The translations under genes were made by a program, and so were the position numbers. The notes beneath the pieces were generated by a model, which saw only the letters and a program-made list of their open reading frames with translations, was not told where the DNA came from and did not search any database. Shown here one piece after another: positions 36,495 through 49,101 of a DNA stretch of 64,000 bases (within the stretch, counting starts at the first letter, position 1; the number at the start of each line of letters is the position of its first letter). Origin of the DNA: Piper betle (Eukaryota; Streptophyta; Magnoliopsida; Piperales; Piperaceae); assembly GCA_033002965.1 (NCBI GenBank), contig JAURVB010013950.1, forward strand, positions 124,001-188,000, written 5' to 3'.

Positions 36495-39256
36495 ATGACT
36501 CCAGCTAACATGGCAGGTCAGTTTGGTGATACCACGTACACTAAGGTGTTTGTGGGTGGGCTGGCTTGGGAGACCCAGAGGGAAACCATGAGGAAGTACT
36601 TTGAGCCGTTTGGCGAGATATTAGAGGCAGTTGTAATCACTGACAAAAACACTGGGAGATCCAAAGGCTATGGATTTGTGAGTACACATATTCTCATATT
36701 ATCTCCTTCCCCTTGCAAATATTGATCTTTATTAGTCGTTTCATTACTAATTCAATACAGATGAATCACTTTTGTTGGCTTTCTTTACCGTTTTTGTGTT
36801 GTTTAATTTCTTGCTGATAATCTTAGTCCGAACTTGGGGCTGTTTCTTTTTTGGGTATTTGGATGCTAATGAAGGATGAATGAGTGGCGATACCCTAGCG
36901 GCTTGTGTGAATAATTTGTAGTTCATGTGATAATATGGTTGCTATATGGCTAGCTCTTCTTCAATCCATTCTGATGTTTATTTGGATATATACTGCAGGT
37001 GACCTTTAAGGAACCAGAGGCCGCTATGAAAGCATGTGTTGATGCGACTCCAGTAATTGATGGAAGGAGGGCCAACTGCAACCTGGCTTCTCTGGGCGTT
37101 CAAAGGTCCAGACCAACAACTCCTCAACATGGTAACTGCAGATATTTGATCAACCCAACCCGACATTGATCATTTTCATTCTTATAATTCTCATCTTGCT
37201 AGCTATTAATTTTTGTTCGCTTTAATTTTAATGTATCATTTTTTCCACATCTTTTTCTTTAACTTTTTTGCGCACTGTTTTTCTTTTAATGCTGGCTGGA
37301 TCCTTAATGCCAGCCAGATACATTGATTTATTTAAGGTGGCGTATTAGATATAATAAGTTAAGCATTTCTGGTTGATAAAATAAAGATAAACAATGAGTG
37401 CCCTACACGCCTAGCTATTAACTGATTATTACTGTTAGCATAACTAGTACAGATTGCTTTAGAAAAGAAACTGCAGTTCTTGTTTCTTTTTCTCTGTGTG
37501 GTATCAAGCGGGCAGCATAAGCTAGCTAGCTAGCCACTTCTGGATGATGATAATACATGGCATGGCACGAACATTATTACCATCTCTCGAAAGTGTGGGA
37601 CATGTATCTTAACTTGAACGCTTTCTTGAATCATCAGTGGTTTTTTTAAGTAAATTATTATGAATGCAGTCATCAAGAACGAGATATACACTCAAATCCA
37701 TTTTTGGGTCAAAATCAACATGAATACTCTCAATTACTATAACTCATAGACTCGATATTAGTTAGCTAAAGATTGCCATTGTTTGTTGGAGCTATTTATA
37801 TAATCAGGATGACCTGAGTGTTCATTTTGCTACGTACAATACCAAGCTGTGATTCCATCTCAAACATGATATATTTGTGTTGATCATCTACAGGCGGGCC
37901 CAGGAACCTTAGGATGATGAACTCTTTCCACACTTCAGGCCTCCAAGGAGGACTTGGTACTGCTTACCCTACAGCTGCTACCTTCCCTCATTATGCCATC
38001 CAACAAGGGATTCCTTACAATGTTTACGGGTACTTGATCAAAAAATTACCTCTCTCCTTTTCAATTCAGATAAGAGTATAGTTGCAAACTGTATGTTTTC
38101 CATACATATACAAAACTACAAAGCGAAGATGGTACTATTAATTCTGTGTATGTATGTAATAAAACTTATACGTAAAAGACGAGTTGAGGAAAGGGGCACG
38201 TGCATTGCGAATGCATGAAACATGCACATGCACTCGCACGTGATCGGGTAAAAAGGGCATCCATGCCATCCAACATCAATCATCCACACCATGTGCCCCC
38301 ATGAAACATGGTCATGCATGGATGGATGGCATGCATGGCAGGAAACATGCCATGTGAACATATATAGTTGTGAATGGGGAACATGGAATCTTCTCTTTAT
38401 TTTAACTCTTGTCGTTGATTATGAAACATGCAATTCAGACATCCATGAATGCAGTCATTATGCATACATTGACACATACTAAATATTTACTCACCCAAAA
38501 ATGTTTGCGATCTTGTTTGTTGGAGCAGATACTCTTCCTACTCTCCGGACTACACTTACCCAACGGTACATGTGCAAATCATGATCTAGGCTAGCGTTGA
38601 TAAGTCTCTATCTTATATATATTGATTGACGTAATTAAGTAACTAATGAAAAATATTTGCACGTACGTACAGAACTTCTATAACGTATACGGGGGAGCCA
38701 ATACCCGGCAGTGTACGGGGAGGGGCGACGGGGATGGTGACAGGCACCGGCCCTTTCTACCCTTACTTCCAGTTCGGCGGCCATGGTGGCGGCGGCAGCA
38801 ATGGCGGCTACCCGGCCGGGCAGGGGTACAGCACGGTGCAGTATCCACACATGTTCCAGTATTCGGCAGCACTCACCTCCACCTCCTTCCCACAGCACTA
38901 TGGTGGGCCTGTCTCATTTGCTCCTACTCCGGCAGTGCCAGCAGGTTTGCACTTTCCTCACCCACTTTCTTGAAAGCTGCTCTTCCCATTCATGTGACTT
39001 TAATATTCTTTCTTTCTTTTTCTTTCTATGGTTTCTCTGTTTTCTGTTGTGGTTTCTTCAATATTTCGAGCTTTTGTTGCTGTCACTGACTGGTGCTAAT
39101 ACCCATAACAGTGTCTTTTGCATTACAACAGGCGTGAGCATGGCCCTCACTGCTCCTTCGGCTCTCCAGTACGCACAGTCTCCCAGTCCCTTCACTCTCC
39201 TCCCACCTCCCCACTTCACCACTCCTGCTCCTCTTCCCGAGCAGCCATCATCCTGA
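36495..39256 (+). CDS. RRM RNA-binding protein, ARP1-like, with a frame break in exon 5
   Basis: One RNA recognition motif followed by a Gly/Pro/Tyr-rich tail, as in plant ARP1 and related small RRM proteins (RBM24/38-like); presumed nuclear or cytoplasmic mRNA binding. Exons: 36495-36677, 36999-37131, 37894-38029, 38529-38565, 38673-38944 and 39132-39256. The RRM has RNP2 (KVFVGGLAW) and RNP1 (SKGYGFVTF) across the exon 1-2 join. The tail reads [12 protein letters not shown], then [20 protein letters not shown]. Exon 5 starts in that frame but after about 38699 the family-like sequence moves to another frame ([16 protein letters not shown] from 38734), which then splices correctly to exon 6 ([16 protein letters not shown]...EQPSS, stop at 39256). 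A short middle piece QYPAVYG is in the third frame, so two single-base losses (or a net +1) would explain it. Sequence error or real damage cannot be told apart here. Confidence 0.9.
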
Positions 39257-42200
39257 CCATGGTTCTTTTGATCTGTTCCATCCGTCTTTCTCTCTGCTGC
39301 ACTTGAGTCTCTTCACGTTTCAAAAGTTGGAGGGGTGGTCAGTGGAAGTCTTCCCTCCCTCTTTTGGCTAACTTGCCCAAGGATGGGCTCAATTCTTGAT
39401 TTGGAGAAAGGAACCTCCAAATTAAACTGACTTTTTTTCCTCTTATAACTAATTGTGTCTAGTCGCCAGTTAAAAGTCTCATTTCATTAGTTAGCTAGTA
39501 AATTGCATTCATTTTGTTGGGATTAATAGTCATAGGTGGCCAGGGAGAGCTACCTTAGTCTGTGGGGTCAAATTTTTCTTTTTATTTTATAACCACCATT
39601 CTTAGCCATTTGCATGAGCTAAGTATCAACCAAATTGAATTAACTTTCTAATCAGCCCATGGAGGGCCGGAAATTAAGTAAAGTTAGCCTAAACATTTCC
39701 TTCGCATGGTTCATGGCATGCAAAGATAATTAGTATATTCAAATCGCACTACTCACTTGCTCTGCAAGCCTGATCGTGCCCCTTGCTCAATTCAATACCT
39801 CAACTTGACAAAAGTCACCGTCAAAAACAATTGACAAAAGTCACGAGGTGACTTGACCAAATAAGTTGTCAGACATGAACATGTCGTACTACTCTACTGC
39901 TCAGAAATGGATTGACTTTTCATGACTGAATGTGAGCCTTTGGTTCTGTAACCAACCGCTACCTATGAACGGTCTAATTGTCGTAACCATTCCATTTCCC
40001 CTAGGCAAAGGGCGATGGCAAACTAACTTTGTTTAATATACATATATCCCTGTACATTTTACATTTGGCTTGACTTTGGAAAGGTTAAGCCAGAAACAAA
40101 TTAAGAGGAGGCCAGTAATGCTTGTTTTGTGGCATGAGGTCCTCACTAACCTTTGGAAAAACTCCGTACATGGTCTGGAGTTCAACCTAGTCATGTTAGG
40201 TTAAACCTATTTTTAACTCCAAAATAGGTGGAAGCAATCCTAGGAAAATGTTTTTGGCCTCTTGGGTTCTTTCACTCTCAATTTCAGTCTCTTCAATCTT
40301 CACCATGCCATGGTCAGGACCAAGTGCGCGCTTGTTCTGTTATTCCTGCCCGCCGTTATCCCCCTAGCTCCTCCGCATTCACTTCTACTTCAATGGTATG
40401 ACTGCTATCAAGGACATTTACAATATATATGAACTTTCTGTTATTGTCTATTAATATAATTCTGTCTGGGTTTGTAATAATAAGTAGGAGTTACTGTTTA
40501 CCTTTTATGAGACTTGTTAATGTGACTCTTTATGAATGCCACTTGATCAATGGTCTTATTAGCATATTTTAGTTAGCTGATAATGTTTGTATACTCTTTG
40601 ATTTCATGATTAGTTGTTTACATAGTAGTATTCGTAATATTTACTTCTGATTCGCGTCATAGATATACTCATTATCCTTGATTGTAGGCAGCTTCTCTCA
40701 CTCGTTATTGTAATAGTTTGTTTCGCCTAGTAGCCCTGATGCGGACCATGCCGTAATGCAAATTAAAAGGATAAACAAACTGCAATAGAAAATAGGAAAA
40801 CAGGTTTATAGATTTTTGGCAAGAAAAAAGACGAAAGAGGATAAAGTCCATATGAAGAAGTAGAAGGTAAAAGAAGACGAAGACGAAAAAGCGACATGAA
40901 TTATTATCATGATTTTTGAAGTATATGTGTTTAAGATAGTTTGATGAGTTGTTAATTTGTCGTATTTTAACCAGGATTGTTGACCACATTCGTTCTTTAA
41001 TTTGTCAGAGGTTGTTATATATACAGTATTTGGCCGACATAATCCATTCCATTTTATAACTTCAATTAGAACTGATCTTTCATCCCTTAAACACCCAACT
41101 GTTAATCTCCGGTGGCTCAATGAGTCCATATTTGGTCGACAGCAACTAGCAGCGTCCACCAAACTGGATCTTATATGTACTCGTTGATTCTGTTTGTTGG
41201 CCCAAGGCATGCTGTCATTATCTTTTTCTTTTTCTTTTCTTTATCAAAAACAAAAAAGAAAAAAGTTAACTCAAGGCTGTGCATAACTATCCAAATAACC
41301 ACACGAAGCAAGCGATAAATCGTTTTATTTGCATCTGCATTTTTCAAATCAAGATCAAATGAGATTAAAAAAACTATCATAATTGCGAAAATCAACTAAA
41401 AATTTGGGTAAATTATGAAAAGGTCTAACAAGAATCAACAAAAGTATCCGATTAAAAATTTGGATTAGAGATGTTTACCCAAATATCAGGTTGAACTTGA
41501 GTTAAACGAAGCAAACTGTCATCCATTGTTGGATTTATTAATAGCTACAGTAAATTTGCATTTGCCTTCATAAAGTGAATGGCATTCTTTAAAAAAGAAA
41601 AAAAATATTTGCCTTTTCCTAGGGGTTAATATAAACACCTCATAAATAATAAATAGTAACAGCACCCGGACAGATAATGCATAGGGCTACAAAGGACGCA
41701 ATTAAGGCTTTTACGAAATGTCTACCAAGGTGACAAATTTGGTGCCACTTCCATCTTATATTTATGTTGAATCAACCGTTAGAAGAATGTCATAATATAC
41801 AAACCTAATTACTTAAGCATAGTAATAATATTATTTGTTATATAGAGAGGACAATATATCCATAGATATATTTTCTAACGCTAACAGCTACTTTTAATAA
41901 AATGATAAATCAGTAAGACTTCTGCTAGTGCCGCCGATTTGATATAAAAGCAGTTAGATTTATCACTTTCTTTTTGCCTTTTTTAGATAATAAAAAATAA
42001 TTACTTTATTTTATTTTTAATTTAATTTAAAATAATTAGTAAAACTGTAAACTAATCGGTCAATTACATACCGTTTCGCTTTTGCACGCCCAGGACACTC
42101 CCCCCTTAAAGAGAAGATTTAGGTAATAAAAAGAATTCTTAGTTGGCAGAGGAGGAGCATCCTTCGAGAGCCATCTATAATGTAATCTCCAAAGTTTTTT

Positions 42201-42863
42201 AGGACCAAAGAGAATAGAATTGCATCGATAGTTTCTATTTTCTAATGATGATTTAGGTGCAAATTTAAATAGCCTACCTCATGTGAACCCCGCTATTTAT
42301 CGGCCCTATTTGTAATTTTCACCCACAGGTCCGTAAAAAAAAAAAGTAAAAAATAAAAAATAAAAAGGGCAAAACTGATTACACCACCTTACCCTCTTTT
42401 GTCTGAGGGTGCTCACATCCCAAAATTTTTAATATTGTACTAACTAATACTAGTAGCCAAATAATTATACTAATCAAATTAATAACCCGGGTCGTGTGCA
42501 GGGTTTAATAAAAGTTTTACATGCTAAGCATATTCAAAAAGTAATATGAGTATCATATAGGTCTGCGGCCCGTGCTATGTAAAGCATTATGATATTAGCC
42601 GAAAGAAACTTGTCTTTTTTTTTAAAAAAAATTATTTGGAAGAATCCTAGAATTATATTGACGACCAATTTTAAATAATGAATTTTAATTTGTTATATTC
42701 AATATATATCCAACGCATGTTTTTAAAAACAAAAAAATTTACAGATAGAAAATAATTTATGTCGCAAATTAAATAATAGAAATCCAATTCAATTATTAAA
42801 TTAGATGTCAATTGTTAATTACAATAAGAAAGAAGAAAGAACTAAAAAAATGATCATTGAGCA

Positions 42864-42865
<2 letters not shown>
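39257..42865. other. 3' flank of the RRM gene and intergenic DNA
   Basis: 39257-39560 is the likely 3' untranslated region. 40310-40396 is one exon-like piece, given separately. 41000-42860 is AT-rich with poly-A runs (42335-42365) and no recognised gene or RNA. Confidence 0.35.
40310..40396 (+). other. orphan signal-peptide-like first exon
   Basis: An ATG opens MVRTKCALVLLFLPAVIPLA, a good signal peptide pattern, and is followed by PPHSLLLQW and a possible donor GTATGA at about 40397. It is preceded by a CT-rich leader-like stretch (40260-40300). I could not find a downstream exon, so it may be a gene remnant or chance. Confidence 0.25.

Positions 42866-42900
<35 letters not shown>
42866..42900. 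repeat. (TA)n microsatellite
   Basis: An uninterrupted TA run of about 33 bp in AT-rich intergenic DNA. Confidence 0.95.
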
Positions 42901-42902
<2 letters not shown>

Positions 42903-43084
42903 CTATAAAAGTTTACTGTCTTTTCTCCATTGTTTCTATCACCATTTAATTTTCCACGAAAATTCATTACTGTGAGTTTGATGTTTCTGATTATATGTCC
43001 GTCTTGAGGCCCACTCACCCCATAGAAACACTCTTTCCTAACATAATATAAAAAATAATTATTATGACATTGAAGAAATACAAC

Positions 43085-43545
43085 TTGCTTTAAGAAATAT
43101 ATTTTTGAAGAGTTGCAACCTCTGAACATATGGATGGTGGACGATGATTGGCTGAATTTTGAGAGCGAATAAATACAACCTCTCTAAGAAACACTCTTTT
43201 GAAGAGTGACAGTTTAATAAGATATAGATCATCAATGAAGAGATACAATTTTTAAAAATATACTTTTGAAGAGTTACAATCTTTTAAGAAATAGGTGGTG
43301 GATAGTGATTTGTTGAATTTTGAGAGTAAAGAGAATACAACCTATCTAAGAAACACCTTTTTGAAGACCAGTAGCTTTTTTAAGAGATAAATTACTAATG
43401 ATGACTGATTATAATCCTAACAATGATGATTTATAAGAGTTGCAACCTCTTTGAGAGACAAATGATGAAAGACGATAATTGATTGTATTGAGAAAATGAA
43501 GAGATGCAACTTGTAAGAAGCATCTTTTGAAGAGTTGTAACCTCT
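43085..43545. repeat. degenerate short tandem repeats with GAAGAGTTGCAACCTCT words
   Basis: Words like TTTGAAGAGTTGCAACCTCT and AAGAAACACTCTTTTGAAGA recur at about 43085, 43185, 43265, 43350, 43435 and 43515, mixed with GGTGGTGGAxxATGATTG. Spacing is irregular (about 70-100 bp). It resembles the repetitive 3' part of some plant LTRs; no ends were found. Confidence 0.5.
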
Positions 43546-43977
43546 AAAAGGAGTAGATTATGATTGATTAGATCTTGATAATGAATGACAATGTTTAGAA
43601 TTTTTCATGATAAGTGATTTTATAGTCACTATTATTCAATTGCGTTCAGAAAGCTATACGTATTATTTAATTAAATATTTATTTATTTTTATCAATGTAT
43701 AATTAAATATTAGTAAAAATATCTCCATTTTCAATAAAAAACAAGTTTTGGGAAATTTTCAAATTAATTGAACACAAGGTACATATTAATTTGATATGAA
43801 AGCATAAACAATATTAGATTTAAAGAATGTATAAACGTTTCAGCCATTTCAAAAACTAATATATTGTAATAAAATTACATATGTACTATTCATGCATAGG
43901 CGGCATATTCGCCTAAGTCAAAGTGCCACACATCTAATAAATAATCTCTCTGGGCTCTCACCTCACAACTCACAATT

Positions 43978-44343
43978 AGGGCTGTTAGTTAAGTGAGCCA
44001 ACTTGTAAACATTTGGCATTTAACTCGATTCAATTCGATTCAAAATCTGATATTTAAATACTTGAGATCGAACTTGGATCCTACGAGTCAAGTTTGAGGA
44101 AGGCAGTGTTCGACTCTACTCGACTTGATTCAACTCGGTTATAACTTAAAATCAACTCAAACTCAACTCGATAAAATAATATAATAATATATATAATATC
44201 ATTTGTCTACTCAAAAAATATATAAAATTATAAATAAATGTTATTATTAACTACGCACTAAATGATAGTCGTGGGGGTATTTTTATTATTATTATTTTTT
44301 TATCAAATTTGAGAAAGAAACATTATTTGACCAGGCTAAGGTG

Positions 44344-44385
<42 letters not shown>

Positions 44386-44768
44386 TAATAAGTTTAATTG
44401 TAACAAGTTATATATATTTATATATAATATAATAACAAGGTAGTGGGATAGTTTAGATGGTAGGTTTTCACTTCAAGACTTGGAGGTTATGGGTGCAATC
44501 CACCCTAACTTTAATTTTAAATGTGATTTTTTTGAGATTGAGCCGGTTTCGAGCTCACGAACGAGCTGATTTCGAGCTTGTCAAAACTAAACAGTGTAAG
44601 TATATATTCGAGCTCGAGTCGAACAGGAACACCAAAAAAATAAGTCGATTTCGAGTATATATGTTGAAAACTCGTTCAATCTCGAACCGAGTTTGAATGA
44701 ACTTCGAATTATTCGAGTCGAGTTCGAACACTGAACTTGACTTGCTCGCTCGTTTAGCACCCCTACTC
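43978..44768. mobile_element. GAGCTCGA-rich interspersed element, copy 2, inverted relative to copy 1
   Basis: The left end AGGGCTGTTAGTTAAGTGAG matches the complement of the right end of the 13.9 kb copy. The right end GCTCGTTTAGCACCCCTAC matches the complement of its left end, so this is a full copy in opposite orientation with a longer body. The middle has a (TA)n tract (44348-44384) and a tRNA-like segment at about 44440-44510 on the + strand: A-box-like TAGTTTAGATGG and B-box-like GGTGCAATCC, about 50 bp apart. Possible Pol III-derived core inside inverted ends. Confidence 0.65.
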
Positions 44769-45204
44769 ACAGCAAGGAGACGGTTTGTCTAATGTTTTTT
44801 GGGCACCAAATATTATTCCATCCGGTTCAAAAACAATAATTGTCCCTTACATATTCGACTAATGCATTACCTTAAGAAGCAATGTTTCTGTTTTTAAAAA
44901 AACAAAAGCTGCTCTTTTGTATATCCTTTATGTTATGGCGTCTTTTCCGTCCCTAAAATAACGGTATTACGGCGTCTTTGTCTGTAATAATAATATTTTT
45001 TTAGAAAAAAACTATGCAGTGATAGTAATGTGATATATAACTAATACATTCGGATTTGGGACAAAGGAGAATCGATCCTACACTTGCCATGGAAGGGATC
45101 AGAAAGCGGGGAATGCTGTAGTCCTAGAATCAAAAAGGCGATATCACCCCTCAAAAATAAAAATTATTTTTATTTGCTTTTTTAAAAAAGGCTATTGATT
45201 GCTT

Positions 45205-45430
45205 GCTAAGGCTGTTAATTGAGTGAGCGAGATCATGACTATCTGGCATTCGGCTCGGATATACAAGTGATTTGAAACTTGACATTTAAATGTTAGTGCT
45301 CGAACTCGAATCTTACGAGTCGAGTTTGAGCAAGGTAAGCTGACTCGACTCGACTCAACTCAATTATACATCGAACTTGACTCGTAATTCGACTCGAACT
45401 TGGCTCGATAATATAATATAATAATATGCA
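45205..45430. mobile_element. GAGCTCGA-family element, one-ended fragment
   Basis: It starts AAGGCTGTTAATTGAGTGAG, like the left end of the 43978 copy, and continues with GACTCGACTCGACTCAACTC to the CTCGATAATATAATATAATA junction seen in that copy, then is lost. It is in the same orientation as the 43978 copy. Confidence 0.6.
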
Positions 45431-46030
45431 TAATATCTCTTGACTACTCAAAATACATTTAAAAATATGACAAGGACGATATAATTTTGTATTAAAATAC
45501 ACTTCTTCGAATTCTTCCCAACCTTTAATTTCAAATCATCTCTTTCCTTCAAGGCTTCCAAAAGGTGCTTCCATGTGTTATCGACTTATTTAGTTTGTAG
45601 TTATCTATAAAAAAAATATCATATAATTTTATGAAAAAGACAAAAAAGTTAATATAGGATGCACACTTATATTAAAAATTTCTTTAATGTTTGATGATAA
45701 TATGATATGAAAAATACTTATATGAAAAAAGCAAAGCACTAAATAAAACCCAAAAAATAAATACCCAACAAATATACACAAAATAGACATCAAACACGAA
45801 AAATTGTGTTTTAAAAATATATATATATATATAAAGAAATTTAAATTGGCTTAATTTAATTTAATTGTATAGCATTTTATTAGATTTTATTATATTTTAT
45901 TTAGTATTTTTGGGATTTATTTTATTATTATTGATTCGAGTCGGGAGCTAGTAAAATTTTATTTATAGAACTACCTTTGTATGCATTTTCACCCCAACCC
46001 AAACACCTCTTCAACTTCTCTCCTGTCCGA

Positions 46031-48925
46031 TATAAAACCTGTGACTTGAGTCAAAGTTGTACTACAGCGAACCATTCGGTTCAACCGTTGGTTCGAGTCG
46101 AGTCAGTTTCATGAATCGCATGCTATGTCGAAACCAGTCATGAGTTATGAGCGATGTGGGTCAAGTGTACTTAAATATATGATGATAACGTAAAAAACAT
46201 GGTGAGAAATGAGTTATCAGAATATTTGAAAGTATGCAGTATTTTTCTTTTTATGTATTTGATCGTAGAAATAGTTTTTAGCTGAATAACGCATTAGGAC
46301 ACATTATAGGGCAGTTTGGGTGGATTATTAGTTATAGAGCATGTCATTGTGTATTATGGTGTGTACTATATTTTATGAGATTTTTTCTATATTTTTCTAG
46401 ATTTTGTTTAAGATTTATTACGAACTAGTTATTATTTTGACTATAGTAAGAATCGAGTCAATAATTATTTATGAGTTTGCCACCGAGGTGTTTCTTCTCC
46501 CTCCCGACGTTTACTCACCTCCAAAACCTCATCGCCACCCCTGTGGATGTCACTGCCATTGTCACCGACGCCGCATTGCTGCCGATCGACGCCACCTCGA
46601 CCAACCCCTGCCACCGTCTCGCCCCCATGACGCTGGAATCGCCTCACGAGCCGCGACACTCCCCAAGTCGATTCGCCACCGTCCGGGCTATGCTGCCGCT
46701 GCCGTGACCCCGATGACCACCCCTCGACCTCCCCGACATTTCCTCCCTACCTAGCACCACTGTCAAGGTCGGTCGTGGACCCGATCGAAGAAACCAACCG
46801 CCCTAGCCGAACTAATCACCACCATCGACAGTCATCGCTGTTGTACCGTCCTTACCATCACCACCATTGGATTGAGCTCGTCAAGCTGGTGCCAACAGTA
46901 CCCTCATACCACTACCACATTGTCGGCCACCGAAAAACCGCTGGAATCCGCCAGAAAACCGTCGGAACTTGCCAGAAAATCAGATTTGCTAGAATTTGCT
47001 AGATCTTTGGCCGAGTTCACCTAGTCAAACTTGATCGAACTTCGAATGCCATCGAGCATCAAATTCAACCTCTGAGACGCGCGACAAAACCCTAACTGTC
47101 GTCGATTGCCGATGACGCAAGGTATTATCCGATTTAATTATTTAAAATTGATTATTATGAGCACAGTATGCAAGGATTGATTGTTTGATATGATGAATGC
47201 TTGTTTGCGAATGAAGTGATGGTTTGCATGACTTGTTTGATAGTGAATGGATATTAGTAATTTAATTAAGTAAAGTAAATCTGAGCACGTTAACCGACTA
47301 TAACGTAAGTTAGAAAAAACATAATAAAATTAGTATGAATAGGATGAGGTAGAGTTATTTCTACATTGATAATTGTTTGGCTGTTGATGGATGTTTGTAT
47401 TGTGAGTGTGTTGATCATGATGAGTTTGATGCATCATTTATTTAGCGGGCATTAGCTTTTAAATTTGATGTGTAGGTGCGGAGTAGGAGCTTGTCGCCTA
47501 GGCATGAGGACCCGATTGGAGCTTCTACCAAGTCTGTTTAGGACTCGTTCTCTATTTTGCGCTATTCTATTCTGTATTTTATTTATCATGCGCAGGGCAA
47601 GTTAAGTAGCGTTTTATCGGATCACATTTAACTCGGGTCATTTAGCCAACAGTTTTCTGGATTAATAACCCTTGAGGTTGAGATCCTTCGAGTCAGTTTT
47701 TGAAATTAAGATCCACCACAAGTTGCCTTCGGGCCTATCGTATAAATCCCAACCCAAACCTATATATGTATAGTGTTCGAGTTTTCAATGAGAGATGGAA
47801 TGAGGGAAATTCGACGACCGTGCTACACGAGCGGGCACGTGCTAGTCAATAGTAGGTTTGGAACTGGTCAGCGCCCACTCCATTCCTCTGGGATTCTGAC
47901 AACTCCACCTTTGAGTTCCTCAAACCCGAAGAAGTGTGAAGGTTTACGGGTACTGTTGTGCAACGTATGTGAGACTTGTGGCGAAAAAGGGTACAGAAGG
48001 GGCATGTCTGAGAGTACTTGGTCCTTGTACTCAGGGCAAGGAGTAATATGAAGGATGTACAGGGCTGAGATGAATGAGAATGATTTTCCCGCACAAAGGG
48101 ATAGTTTAAATGGCCAAGGAAAGAGAATGTAATAGAAAGATACTAATAGGGAAAGGGGGCGCTGCGACCCAAGGGCGATGGCTCTCATTACTGCCCTTAT
48201 GAGAGTTCTTAGGGAAGTATATGAGATTTTTATTCAACAGGAGGGTTAGCTCTCTTGTGCCAGATTAATATTAATTATTTTTGGGACCGATAACACTCGT
48301 TGCTAACAATTTTCTATATTTATGTAAGTGAGAACTACGAAGGATGAGCACTGTCGAGACTGTGAAAGAGCAGCATAGAACCGCTCACACATGTAACTGT
48401 TGTGTGTAACGTATAATGATGGTGTGTTGATGTTGTGTAAATGATAATCATGTTGTGTTATGCCTTGATAAACTACCTATGAAACACATAGATAAATGTG
48501 AATGAACAGAGAGCCTTGGAGCTTAGACCGGCTTAGGTGAAAACGAAAGTGATAATGACTGAATGTCATGATAGATTATCATGTTTTATATCATTTTGAT
48601 AGTATATTTATATATCCCTATTGTGGACAGGTTGGCCCTTATTGTACTTTTAGGGGAAATTTTGTCTATTTTTTTGTAGAAATATATTTTTTCTTTTGAT
48701 TTTTCATTGATTGTTTTGTCCTCTTTTTGCTTGCACGTCATGGCATGCATGTAGGACTACGTTAGAACCCAATTGCTCCATCCATGTTTGCATGTCACAT
48801 CTCCATTTTAAGACACCAATGGCAGATCCGAGTCAGCTTAACTAAATCCAGTAAATTAATGAACAGTTTGGTTGTTGATGACATTTCCGGGTTGGTTAAC
48901 AGGTAAGCCGAAACAGGGTGTTACA
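46031..48925. mobile_element. probable solo LTR, about 2.9 kb
   Basis: The left end TATAAAACCTG and right end GGGTGTTACA form an imperfect TGTAAAACCC...GGGTTTTACA-type terminal inverted repeat. The flanking five bases are TCCGA (46026-46030) and GCCGA (48926-48930), a target duplication with one mismatch. Inside there is an AT-rich part, a GC-rich part (46490-46900) with spurious Pro/His-rich frames, and no protein domain. A second copy starts at 63950 with TGTAAAACCC and shares GTTCGACCGTT and GAGTCAATTTC-like words. A long LTR with GC-rich patches is typical of some plant Ty3-type elements, but family assignment is inference. Confidence 0.55.
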
Positions 48926-48930
48926 GCCGA

Positions 48931-49101
48931 CCTCTTCTTATAGCCGCTCCCCATCCCGTCCCATCTCAACCACCGTCCCCGACCCATCCCGTCCTCCTCC
49001 CCTAGACCGTAGCCTGACTTCTCTGGCGTTCCCGAAGTGCAACTCTTCCTCTCCCGGCCGAGAGCTTGTCCATTCCGAATTTGGTGGATGGGGGGGGGAC
49101 T
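48931..49101. other. short GC-rich spacer between the two retroelement LTRs
   Basis: Rich in CCCGTCC-type words and ending in nine G before the copia LTR. The frame at 48918-49118 resembles no known protein. Confidence 0.3.

Noticed and set aside
44440..44510. Possible true tRNA gene
   Set aside because: A and B boxes are present but no cloverleaf stems can be formed; it fits a tRNA-derived repeat better.
46404..47002. Pro/His-rich frames in the 46 kb LTR
   Set aside because: They lie within a non-coding LTR-like repeat and are composition-driven.
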